From Monarcha castaneiventris obscurior (taxonomy: Eukaryota > Chordata > Aves > Passeriformes > Monarchidae), in contig JAMPIT010000856.1 of assembly GCA_026261815.1 (NCBI GenBank), positions 12,554,001 to 12,618,000 on the forward strand: a DNA stretch of 64,000 bases, written 5' to 3'. The position numbers and the translations under genes were made by a program. Shown piece after piece: positions 38,126 to 48,985 of this stretch (positions are counted from its first letter, which is position 1; the number at the start of each line of letters is the position of its first letter). The notes beneath the pieces are model-generated. The model did no database searches. It worked only from the letters and a program-made list of their open reading frames with translations, and was not told the DNA's origin.

Positions 38126-38229
38126 GGCCCTGATCCAGCAAAGCACTTAAATGATTCCATTAGTTTAAATGGCTCTACCTGTGTGCTTAAAATTAAGCAT
38201 GCACTTAAGTGCTTTGCTGGGTTGATGCC
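38126..38229. mobile_element. Ancient palindromic MITE-like fossil
   Basis: The left arm GATCCAGCAAAGCACTTAA and the right arm TTAAGTGCTTTGCTGGGTTG are near-perfect inverted repeats. Between them lie ATTAGTTTAAATGGC and TGTGTGCTTAAAATTAAGCA. This is the pattern of an old palindromic non-autonomous DNA transposon that I recall as frequent in turtle and crocodile DNA. The palindrome is directly visible; the family link is recollection. Confidence 0.65.
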
Positions 38230-38864
38230 AGTGTGTGTGCAATGGGTGGCAAGATCAGATTTTTAGTGACCACCACCACAGCCTTGCTTTGGTTTTTGCA
38301 TGCAGGGGAGCTGTAAGGTTTCATTTATTGCATCTTTAGGTCGGCTCTCTAGGTTGTGATTTTGATAAAAATAAGTGGCAACACTAAATAAATCACCCCC
38401 CAAAAAGTGCTTCTCTCACAGAATTTTTACAATGCACTCTATCAGAAACTGTCCAGCCAGAGTAAACTGCTAAACTGAGCCATTCCAGTGAGCAGCACTG
38501 AAGTGCTTGAGGTAGTTAAGTCCAGAAACCTGATGCCTTGTAACCAGTGAATGTTTTTTTTGGGAGCAGTTGAAGGCCATTATTTGAAATGTCTGATGTT
38601 CTTGACAGAGTGAAGGCCACGTAGCCAGATGTCTAATGACATTCTTGGATTAAATGGAGCTGTAGTCTGTGTATAATTGTGATAAAAGTGTATCATAAAA
38701 TACTGCAATTATAATCACGAGGTTTATATGCTGTTCTTAAAAAAAACCCCAAGGCACTGTTAATTCGGAATTAAGCTCATCCACGAAGTCTGGAGACTTA
38801 GAGGTCATACAAGTGCAAGACTGTATGGAGAAATTTGAGCTGATTTACCCTAACTTAAAGCAAA

Positions 38865-39130
38865 TTGGCTTGGAAGAGACTTGAGGAGTTCACTTAGTTC
38901 ATCTGCCTCTTTAAACCACCAACACCACCTATTCCCCAGTGTCCCTAAGCTATTTGTTTCAGGACATAACAGTCTTTACCATTAGAAAGTATTTCCTGAT
39001 GTCTGAATTGAATTTCCCTAGCTGTAATTTTATCTCATTATTCCTTGTCTAACCTACCACGCACATGAAGAATAGATTATTCCCTTCCCATATGCAGCAT
39101 CCTTTTACAGCAGTCTCAGGGCAGTGCTGA
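38865..39130 (-). mobile_element. Old CR1 LINE fragment
   Basis: TTGGCTTGGAAGAGACTTGA is followed by CTTAGTTCATCTGCC, ACCATTAGAAAGTATTTCCT, GATGTCTGAATTGAATTTCC, CTAGCTGTAATTTTATCTCA and TTATTCCTTGTC. These phrases follow, in order, the reverse complement of the CR1 3' region. The many differences indicate an old copy. The right limit is soft; weak similarity may continue to about 39235. Confidence 0.75.
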
Positions 39131-41309
39131 ACTACTGTTCCTCCTGTGATTCTTCCTGATTGCTTATTTTTTTCCATTTTCACACTTCTCTCATTTCCAT
39201 CCCTCTAGGATCTCACTCTGGACAGCCACCTGTGAGGGACTGAGAAAGGAGCTGAGACTTTGCTCCTGGGGTTTTAGGCAACAGGAAAGTCTGGTGGCTA
39301 GAAAAAAATTGTGCATCTCTGCCTTTTGCTGGATCTCAGCAGCATATCTGAGTGCAGAGTTCCACTATGAGGGCTGGTGCATGTGACTTTATTTAGATGG
39401 CTTTTTTTAATTAGAGAAACATCTGATTATCAAACTTGTAATTTGTTTCACTTCACAGTAAGTGAAGGATGACACAGAGCTGTGCTCAGAGGCAGCTGTC
39501 ACTGGCAGGTCTGTTCTCCCTGGGAAGCTGGGTGCTGGATTTGTATTCCTGCTCTTTCTGGGTGACTGCTGGCTCTCTCCTCACAAAGGAGGCCCCGTTC
39601 TGACTTTTGGTTCTGTTGGGCACCAGACAAAAGGCCAAGGCTGGTGCAGTTCATGAGCCATGCTGCAACTTCTGCAAGCTTTGGCTGGTCAGCTTGCACA
39701 CCGAGACCTTGAGGGGAGGTGTGAAACAGGAAGAAAGAAGTCAAGCAACTCCTGAAAGCCTTCTGCACTTCTTTAGCTCAAATCCAAGAAGGACCATTTC
39801 AGGCTTGGGAAGTTTGTGACATCCCAGTGATTGACTTCTATTCTTCCACTGAAGATCAGGTTTTCTTAACAGCTTGGCACACTTGATAACCCTATCTCAG
39901 CATTTGGGCACACTTTGGGTGCAGAATTTTTGCTCAGACAGCTCTAGCAGTATTAAAAGTTTTTTTTTCCCCAGGAATATCCCTGAGGACAGCCTGTAAA
40001 CATCAGGAATTCAGAGGGCAACTCTGGCACTGCCCATGCTTGCTGAGCAGCCCTTCCTTCCCTGTGCTGGTGCTCTGCCCTTTTTTGTGATTCCCAAAGC
40101 ACCTCAGGAAATTCGTGCAGTGCCCAGCCCTGCCTTCCCTGAGCTCTGATAATGCTCCCGTGGTGACAGATGATACTCACGTGGGTGCAAAGCCAGTTAT
40201 ATTTACACTCTCCCAGCAGGCTCAGTGCAGTTGTCACAACTTGTCAGTGGTCGGGGCCCAACGGTTTGTGGTCGGCATAAAGATATTTTTCTGTTACAGA
40301 GTCTGGCGTGTTTAAAAAGGAACTGGGTGACTGTGATTATTAAGATGTAATCAGCTGCATTAAGGCAGCTATTTCCTTTGCCATCAATAATGAGAAAACT
40401 GGCAATATAATCTCCCCTTCGTTCTCTTGTTTCACTTTTGTGGCGAGAAATGAAATGAAAGCAATCGGGAGCTCCAGGAGCCTTTTGGCACTGTGTATTT
40501 TTGTTGTCATAAAAATCATAAAGTAAGTACTTCTGTCATGTATTTTTAGTTTAAAATTTTGCTAGAGAAAAATCTGTCCTTTATCATAGCCCTAAGTGTT
40601 TCCATAAATATGAATTAGGTTCTTAATTCATCGAGATACTTTGGAAATCTCTCCCTTAAACCATACGTGTAGTGTGTTTGTCTCCTTCCCAGGTAATCTT
40701 CCTCAGCTTTAGTTTCCTGTATGGTATCTTTTTTTGTTTACTAAAGCTTATATAATTTATTTTAAATCATCCCAAAGAGACAAGGGATTAGAAAATGATG
40801 GGTTATAACAATAATTTTAAATCATGTTTAATACTTAAATACTTTTCCACTACAACAGGTTAAATAGTCACCAGCCTTTACCTTATAAAGCCTCATCTAA
40901 ACCTAATGCTCAAAGAGAAAGTTTGTAGAAATTACCATCTAACACTTGTGTTTGACATGGGCTTATGATGTTTTCTCAGCTGAGTTGAAACAGTTGAATT
41001 CCATTATCTTTGATTCTGCTCTTTTTTTAAAACTGATGATCTTCTCACAGTTTGTCTAATGACTCCCTCGAGTTTGTTAACCTTTGTAATTATACCATTT
41101 AATTTTTCATCTATCTCTTTAATCAATTTTTTTTTTTTTAGGAGAATCAAGACCATTTCTTCTTATTCTAGAGTAAGCACCGTGTCCCCACTAGAACATG
41201 GAGCTCTAATTAGACCTCCAAGGCTGAGGTCTTCTGCTGTGCTTTGCCAGGGCTGGTCTTAGACTCCTCTGGTTGTGATACCACAGCCTGGCCATCCCCA
41301 CTGGGAGGC

Positions 41310-41364
41310 CTCAAAGGTAAACTGGGACATCTCAAAGGTAAACTGGGACATCTCAAAGGTAACT
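41310..41364. repeat. 21-bp tandem repeat, 2.6 copies
   Basis: A 21-base unit containing CTCAAAGGTAAACTGGGACA is repeated exactly at 41310 and 41331, with a partial third copy at 41352. Confidence 0.9.
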
Positions 41365-43459
41365 CAGTCAAGTGGTGGAATTTATTTATTCTTGCTTTCC
41401 CAAGTGATGAGGTGAGTGGAAAGGAAGGTGAAATGACTTGTGCAAGGTAAAAGAGGCAGTCCAAAACTCACTCCTCATGGTGAATGCAGGACTCCACCCA
41501 TTTCAGTGCTTTTGGAGCTGATCAGAGCCAATGAGACTTGGTGGATACATCTTCGAAGAATGAGGAAAGTCCTTGAGATGCAACCAGGCCTCTCTCTCTC
41601 CTCATTTCACTTACACTGTGCCCGTCCCTCACAGGGATTTCTCATGGTACTTTCACTAATGTGAGGGCTTAAAATCCTCAGGAACATGCTCTGTACTCGC
41701 ATGCTTCTGTGGGCTCTCAGTTCCTTCTCATTGTGTTCTCATTCTGGGGAGTGAGAGCGTGGTTTTAGTCCTCCAGCAGGAGCGTCCTGCCTGCGTGCAC
41801 AGCAACAGCCAAAAGCCCTTTATCCAAGGACAAGAAGCGTTTTTGCTTTGGACCTGTGTGCCAAGGGTCCCCAAAGCTGCCAGTGTCTCTTTTATGAAAT
41901 GCTGAGCTCCTGTGAGCCTGGGGAGGAGCCCTGACTTCTCACTCTAATCCCTCCTGAGGCAGTGCCACGCTCAGACAGAGACATATGGAAACAGGCCTGT
42001 TCCCAGCAGCTCCCTGGCTGCTGCCTTTCCACCAGAGCCAAGCTCAGGGTGGCAGGGAGCCCTTGCTTGTGCCCACACTGTGATCTCCTGTTTCTGGGAG
42101 GCTCTCAGGATGGCTCCTCCAGCAGAATCATCTGTGTTCCCAGTGATAAACCTGGAGCTGGCTGCTCCTTGGGATGGCAGAGTCCCCCTCCACACAGTGC
42201 CCTGTGCCAGCAGGGGCTGGGCAGGGGTTGCCTGCAGTGCAGTTTGTCCTCCCCAGCCCGTGTGGGTCATGCTTGTGCAGAGCTGTGGCTCCTGATGGGG
42301 TTTGCTGCCCCTCCTGGGCTGAGAGAAGGTCCTGCCATGTTTCCAGTCCTGCCCAGGTTCGTTTTGTACCACTCTTGGTGTGTCCTCTTTGCTCCTTGAC
42401 TCTGCAGCGCCTGACTCTGCTTTCCCATCTCCTGGAGCTGTTGCAGAGGCAGGCTGGGATTTGCAAAGGGATTTTTTATTTTTTGTTTTTGAGGAAACCA
42501 TATCCTGTGCCCTACAAGAGAGGAAAAAAGCAACGTAGACTCTAAGTCTGTATCACTTGATGCCTGCATTTGGTTCCCAGTGTATGGAAGAGCTTTCCTA
42601 GGGACAAGGCTGTCCCGTGCTCTGTCTGCCCTGCCCTGGAGGGTTGTACAAAAGTTATGTTCTCCTTTCAGTGCTGGATTAGGGGTTGGCTTTGCCCAGA
42701 TTTTTTCTGCATGATTATTTTTCCTCTCCCCAAAAGACCAAACTGCCAGCTCTGCCTCTGATAGGAGGGGCAAAGGAAAAGCTCTTTTTATTAATTGTTG
42801 CATAGAAAATCAGCTGCAGCACTGCAAGGATGAATTTATCTTCCAGCTCTTTGGCTTGTACTTCAGTCACACTTTGTCAACCAGACAATGCTCATCACTT
42901 ATATATAAAATCCTTCCAGAGAACATACAGGTAGGAAGAATACACCTATAATGAAATAACAAGTCTTGGCATTTTCTACAGAAGCAGCCAAACATTCAGC
43001 TGTGATCAGTTTTATTAAGAGGAGAAACTGCTGGAAACAATTGTGTCCCAAATAATTGATGAGAGACGAATTTGATCTCTGGCTGGTGGCTGTAGTAAAT
43101 TCCTGTCTGCTCAGTCCATTTACTGCAGGTAGGAACCCTGTGCAGTGATTAAAGAAGCAAAATATTTTAGGCATAACAGAATGCAGCAATTCTCCCAGTG
43201 AAGTGGACAAAAATAGCTCCACAGGTAGATAAGTGGAAAGGGAAGTGCTTTTATTTGAAGCCCACATTAAATTAGGGAGCTGTTATTTCTGTTCCTCACC
43301 CCTTGCAGCTGACAAGTGAAGCAAAACGATATTTTTGGGCTGTTGCTTTGTGCAGGCTCTGTCCAGCCTTTTCATTAGCACTTCAGGAGCTGAGGCAGGG
43401 AAAGGAGATGCCTTCCCTTGGTGGGACTGGAGGGCAGGAGAGGAGGGAAGGTCAGGAAC

Positions 43460-43898
43460 TGATGCCTTCTCCAGCCACCCAGAAACAGAGACTAGACAAG
43501 AGGAAGGGAATAAAAGTAGGTATTTATTTGAAGGGCCTTCAAGGTACACCCTGGGGGAGCCAGAGGCTGCCTCCAAAAATGGACCCCAAGATGGACCCCA
43601 GGTCACGAGCTCTTCACACCTTTATAGGTTTGGTTCATTTGCATACCACGGTTAATTCTCCAATTAAAGCCCCAGTTTAATGATATAATTCCCCCTCTGC
43701 TTGCCCCCTTTTAGAGGCTTTGGGTTACACATTTTGGGCCTAGAAGAGCCTGGCTGTCCTTGAAGGCAAAGCCTGGAGAGGCTTTGTTGTGTCTGCCCAG
43801 CACGAGAGAGCAGAAATTCCAGGCTACAAGGAACTTCAGAGTTACACTCTAAGCAGTACGGAAATTGTAAAATATAAAAGTTAAAACCTAAGGCATCA
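43460..43898 (-). mobile_element. LTR, copy 2 of the five-copy ERV family
   Basis: Same element as at 25131, with TGATGCC and GGCATCA ends, the octamer ATGCAAAT and the TATA box on the minus strand. The plus-strand flanks are GAAC on the left and TTTC on the right, so there is no target duplication. On the LTR strand the base run after its CA end is GTTC, the same four bases as after copy 5. It may therefore be a 5' LTR with a remnant of internal leader, or a product of recombination between copies. Confidence 0.85.
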
Positions 43899-46346
43899 TT
43901 TCCCCCCAGTACTGCTGCAGAGGAGGGGAGGGAAAGCTCATGGTCTGGTTTGCTTTAGCTCTGGGTGGTGAGACCCTGCCCAGAGAGGGGGATGCTCACA
44001 CAGCCCCTCCCTTGTGCTGCTCCTGCTGCAGACAGAAAAAGGTACCGGAGCTCTGCCCTAAATGTGCACTCAGGTTTTTTGAGGACGTTGTGACTGCAGC
44101 CCAGGTTACCCAGTATTTCAGAGTGTGCTAGGCAGAGAAAGCCCCCTTGCCTTTCAGCAGGACAACTTTAGGCTAGAAGGCTCTATTAGGGCCAAAGACA
44201 GCAGCTATAAATAACTCCTTTAATCTGTGCAAGAAAATGAGTAAATAACAACATTGTCCTACGAAACACTTATGCTTAATGTTTCATTAATGTTTTGTGA
44301 ACGCTGATAATTCTTTTTATATAATTTAGCATGCTGGGCTCTTCTATCCCTGGAGTTCTTTCCAGATGGGGTGGTGCATCCAAGAGAGCGAGGAGTGTCA
44401 GGGCCATCAGCATGTCATTAGAGTTAATGCAGGACTTGTCAAATGAGGCCTGTTTGCTGCCGAAAAGCTCTGTATTAGCACAAGGCTGTGGAGCTGCAAC
44501 ATCCATCACCAGCGAGTATTATTTGAAAAGATCATTTAGTATCTGTCAAGGCTGCTGTAATATTTTTTTGGCCAAAGAATTTAAGTGGGAAGACGTGTGT
44601 GTGTGTGTGTGTGTGTGTGTGCCTCCACCTCTGATTAATTGTAATCTCACATAATGCACTCCTCAGCTTGACATTTTTAAAGTAAGGGGTAGGTTGGTTG
44701 ATTCCTGAAATTAATTATAATTCAGATTTTGGAGTGTGAAAAACGGATAGAGAGCTTTCTATAAACCTTTTAGACACAGCTAGAATTTGGACTGATTTAT
44801 TATGCACTTCTACTATGCTCTGCTGCTCATGGAATGGAATCTTTAGGAATTTATTACAAGAAAATGGCTCCTTTTCACAAATTTGATGCGAGGAGAAGAT
44901 GGAATTTTTATTTTAATTGCATTTTGGTGAGGAAAAACAAAACCAGTCAGGACTTTGGCCCTTTGTACACCTGATGAATTGAGTCTCTGGTGTTCCTAAC
45001 TCAGAGTAAGAGAAACTTGTATCTGCATTAATCCCTGCACAAAAGTTTTTAAAAACATAAAAACTAGCATATGCTGGGTTAGTTTATTTGCCTTCCCTTG
45101 CAGGAATAAATTAGCAAAGTCAAAATACTTCCCAATGCTTCAGCAGGAGAGACTTTGTGGGTTCTCCTTTAGGTGTTGCACTCATTAATGCATTTCTTTA
45201 AAAAGATTAAGTGGTCTCCAAGTTCTCCTGAAACAGCAGAGGTACTAACTTCTGAATTAATGCATCCCCCAAATAAAGGTCTGCCCTGGAGATGATGTTT
45301 TGGAATGACAGCTGTCTGCACAAGGAGTTAGTGAGAAACAACCATTACAGACCATTGTTTTAGTCTGAATCACCTTCCATGTGTAGACATGGTGAACTTT
45401 ATCACGCTCAGCAATCTGAAACATTTATGAAACAAGTTTCCAGCTAAAGAATCCAATAGCACCCGCATGCTCAGAAGTCCAGAAGAAGGGGGTGAAAAAA
45501 TGCAGTGAAATTCTGTCTGGGGTCTTGTAGAATAACTCAGATGCGTGATTTGGATCTGAAGGGATGTTTGTAGCAGTGTGATGGCTATCAGTGTATCTCC
45601 ATCGGGTATCAGTGCCCGGCTGGGAGCTGGGAGCAGATTGTTACTGGAGAACAATAGGGTTTTTTCATTAAGCTCTTCCCTGTTGGCTGAGATAGATAAG
45701 AAAGCCTCCTCCCCTACTTGACTCATGCAGTAGATAAGATAAAGATCTATATATGAGATAAAACTAAAGTGCAGCAGGAACTTGGAAGAGCCATTTTCTA
45801 GGAGAAAAAAAAGCTTAGCAGGCATCAGTTTATAAAAAATAAAATAGGCATGGATTAAAAAAAGCAAAGCCCAGTTTTCGGCTCAGGGTATTTCCTGTTG
45901 GAGACTGGATTGTAACCAAGGCATCATCTGCAGGTTGTAATTCTCCCCTCTGGAGCTTTTGGAGCTGGGGAAGTTCAGTTGTTTGCTCTGAGACAGCCTT
46001 CATGCCATGTTAACATGTGTGGCAATCATTCTCAAAAACTGCTGACCTTAGCAGGCTGCAAGACTTGTGTCTTCTGTGGATGAGTATTTCTTGAATTTCC
46101 TTCTTATATTGAGGTCAAAAAGACCATTTACAGGTTTCTCATTCCTGAGCCTTTCCCAGCCACTGTGGTGGCAGCATTCCCAGCCATCAGGAGAACTTAA
46201 AACCAAGCAGGGGTTTTTCTTTCCTGGGTGCATTGCCTTTTCAAAGCACTGACAGAGCAAGAGGAATTGTCCATTTATTTTTTTTTTCCCCTTGAAGAAC
46301 TTATTTCCATTTTCTCTTAATTATCTGCACCACTGGTTTTTGCCTA
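43899..46346. other. Gene-free flank between LTRs
   Basis: Apart from the (GT)13 run I see only AT-rich DNA. A 165-codon minus-strand open frame at 45370-45867 has no recognisable domain. Confidence 0.5.
44595..44621. repeat. (GT)13 microsatellite
   Basis: An uninterrupted GT dinucleotide run after AAGAC. No other feature is attached to it. Confidence 0.97.
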
Positions 46347-46775
46347 TGTGCTGGTTTGGCTGGGGTAGAGTTAATTTTCATCCCAGTAGCTGGTCTGAGG
46401 CTGTGTTTTGGATTTGTGCTGGAATCAGTGTTGGTAGGTCAGGGCTGTTTTAGTCATTGCTGAGCAGAGCTCACACAAAATCAAGGCCTTTCCTGCTCCT
46501 CACCCCACACAGCAGGAGGATTGGGGTGCTGGGAAGGGTCACAGCCAGGACAGGTGACCCCAAGTGACCCAAGGGATATCCCAGACCACAGAGCTTCATG
46601 CTCCACGTTTAAACTGGCAGAAGAAACACAGAAAGGAGGGACACACTCGGAATGATGGCATTTGCCTTCCCAAGTCACTGAAGTTACACCGATGGAGCTC
46701 TGCTCCCCTGGGCTGGCTGAACACCTGCCTGCCCATGGGAAGTGCTGAGTGCATTCCTTGGTTTGCTTTTGTTGT
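46347..46775 (+). mobile_element. Older ERV LTR, left part (interrupted by LTR copy 3)
   Basis: It starts TGTGCTGGTTTGGCTGGGGT followed by AGAGTTAATTTTCATCCCAG, then CAGCTAGT-type U3 wording, ACCCAAGGGATATCCCAGAC, CATGCTCCACGTTTAAACTG and CCTGCCCATGGGAAGTGCTG. I recognise this as a common avian ERV LTR (ERVL/ERVK type; class from memory). The presumed TATA position (GTTTAAACTG) is degraded. It continues on the other side of the inserted LTR at 47218. Confidence 0.78.
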
Positions 46776-47213
46776 TGATGCCTTAGGTTTTAGCTTTTAT
46801 ATTTTTCAAGTTCTGTACTGCTTAGAGTGTAACTCTGAAGTTCCTTGTAGCCTGAATTTCTGCTCTCTCGTGCTGGGCAGACACAACAAAGCCTCTCCAG
46901 GCTTTGCCTTCAAGGACAGCCAGGCTCTTCTAGGCCCAAAATGTGTAACCCAAAGCCTCTAAGGGGGGAGCAAGCTGAGGGGAATTACATCATTGAACTG
47001 GGGCTTTAATTGGAGAATTAACCGTGGTGTGCAAATGAACCAAACCTATAAAGGTGTGAAGAACTCGTGACCTGAGGTCCATCTTGGGGTCCATTTTTGG
47101 AAGCAGCCTCTGGCTCCCCCAGGGTGTGCCTTGAAGGCCCTTCAAATAAACACTGACCTTTATTCCCTTACTCTTGTCTAGTCTCTGTTTCTAGGTGGCT
47201 GGAGAAGGCATCA
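46776..47213 (+). mobile_element. Solo LTR, copy 3 of the five-copy ERV family, nested
   Basis: This is the only copy in plus orientation: TGATGCCTTAGG at 46776, TATA box CCTATAAAGGTG near 47044, AATAAA near 47146 and GGCATCA ending at 47213. It has a perfect 4-bp duplication TTGT (46772-46775 and 47214-47217). The octamer is altered to GTGCAAAT. It sits inside an older LTR whose halves continue on either side, so it inserted later. Confidence 0.9.
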
Positions 47214-47217
47214 TTGT

Positions 47218-47363
47218 GGGTGTGGACTTTGCTTTACCTGTTAAATGTCTGAGGTTGGTTTTATTTTAAATTTTACCCTTCTGCTTCTCTCCCCATCCCA
47301 CGAGGGGACAGTGAGCGAGCAGCTGCTTGGGGACGAGTTTCTGTCTGGGGTTAAAGCACGGCA
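47218..47363 (+). mobile_element. Older ERV LTR, right part
   Basis: It resumes the LTR interrupted at 46775: TTTGCTTTACCTGTTAAATG (a weak ATTAAA-type poly(A) region), then TTTTACCCTTCTGCTTCTCT, CCCCATCCCACGAGGGGACA, GTGAGCGAGCAGCTGCTTGG and an end like GGGGTTAAAGCACGGCA. These are the known R/U5 words of the same LTR in the right order. I could not match a target duplication to the left end. Confidence 0.78.
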
Positions 47364-48933
47364 GCACATTATCTACCTCACTGGCTCTCATGAATAAAGA
47401 TTCCAGGGATTGTGCTAACACATTTCCCCGTGCTCTGTGCTTTCCCAGTGCTCTGTGCAGTGCTCCAATAGCATATATGGGTCAGGTTATAAATTGCATT
47501 CTGAGTCTGCATGATGAGCTCTGACTGAAGCACCTAGGGACAAATTGCCCAAATACAGCCCTGTGTTCCTCTAGTAACTTGGTTGTAGTGCACTGCTCGT
47601 GATGTGAGGGCTTGAGTACCTATCCCTTCATGATTAATGATATGCAAAATATAATTTAGGTGGTCCACTGTCTGCTTTCCCAGGGAATATTTCCCCTCTA
47701 GGTGAATAAATTCCTTAGCTTGAATAATGCAGTTACAGTTTTCGTGCTATCCAAGTTTGTGGGGTTTTCTCTACCTCCCTCACCTTCATTTAGGTGCACT
47801 GCAGGTTCTCTACAGGGGAACTGTGCCCTGAAACCTGGGGTAAATTTCAAAGGAAAAACACCTTCATATTAACTAGATTTAAGCAGACTGTTGGAGCACA
47901 TACAGAACTCTCTATTAAGCAGCTCTATATTGACTCCTTGTTAAAAAATACCCAAAGAACCTTTAAGGGAAAAGAGCACATGAACCAAAGGGGTGTTCTG
48001 TGCTGGGCAGTGCTTGACTGAGGCAGAGACTTGAGTAGAAATGATTATTTGCTCTTGGTTGTGTTGGATGTGCTGCATTTTAGGTGTGTCTGTGTGCTGG
48101 AGTCCCTTGCTGCAAAAAAAGCTGGGCTGGCAGCAGATAATTAATGAGAGGATGAAAGTGAGAAGAGAAGGGTATTCGGGTATGATCATCAGGTATCTTC
48201 CAAAATGGATTGTAATAGAAAGTGGCAGAATATGCTGGCAATAAAATCCAAAGATGAAGTGCTTTCATTTAATCAATTAAGATCGATTAGTGGAATCAAA
48301 GGTACAATATGGGTAGCAGCTAATGCAGAGGTTAAAGCATTTTATCACTAGTAATTATAAAATTGGCTCAATTTTCTGTTTCAAATCCTCATGTTTGCAG
48401 TAAGCATTATAAATAATAAAATGATATAATGATTTATTTAATATTTATCACCCATTTTAGTTGTTAGAGTAAAATCACACTGTACTTAAAACCATGAGTT
48501 TTTCTCTCTAATTCTAAATAGCCAATTTCCATCACCTTTTTGTGACCTGTCTTTAAACCTGTTTCACAACAGTATCCACTCCTGATGTCTTTCAATGAAT
48601 GGAAAAATGATCAGCATTACAGACCTTTGCTTTTGCAAAACCAGTCCTTTTCCCCAAATGCTGCCCCTCACTTTACCACTTGACAGAAGCACGATTTTCC
48701 TACACATCCTTTTGTTTTAATTTTGGAGAAAAGCCTTAAAGGAGACACGCTTACACAGCAACATCATCCTTCTGCTGTAAGAGCTGGTTTGCTCAGAGAG
48801 CCAGCCCGAGCAGTCCTGACAAATGAATTCTTTTATGGGTGTGAGCTGTGTTTCCCTCAGGGGTGTGTGGAGTCGAGTAGTACCAGCACATCCTTGCTAA
48901 TGCAAGCCAGTCCCAGGCTTGGGGGAAGAATTT

Positions 48934-48985
<52 letters not shown>
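48934..48985. repeat. GGGACA hexamer array, ~8.7 copies
   Basis: GGACAG is repeated without error. On the minus strand it reads TGTCCC repeats, which produce Ser-Leu or Val-Pro dipeptide runs in open frames. Those frames are artefacts of the array. Confidence 0.95.

Larger units (their letters stand above)
38230..43459. other. Gene-free flank with one old CR1 copy
   Basis: Besides the CR1 fragment (38865-39130) and a 21-bp tandem repeat (41310-41364), I see no supported feature. Overlapping open frames on both strands at 41.96-42.80 kb (up to 178 codons) match nothing I know and look like chance frames in a slightly GC-richer patch. Confidence 0.55.

Noticed and set aside
41962..42803. Overlapping open frames of 120-178 codons on both strands
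   Set aside because: Frames on both strands with no domain or splice context; typical of a slightly GC-rich, stop-poor patch.
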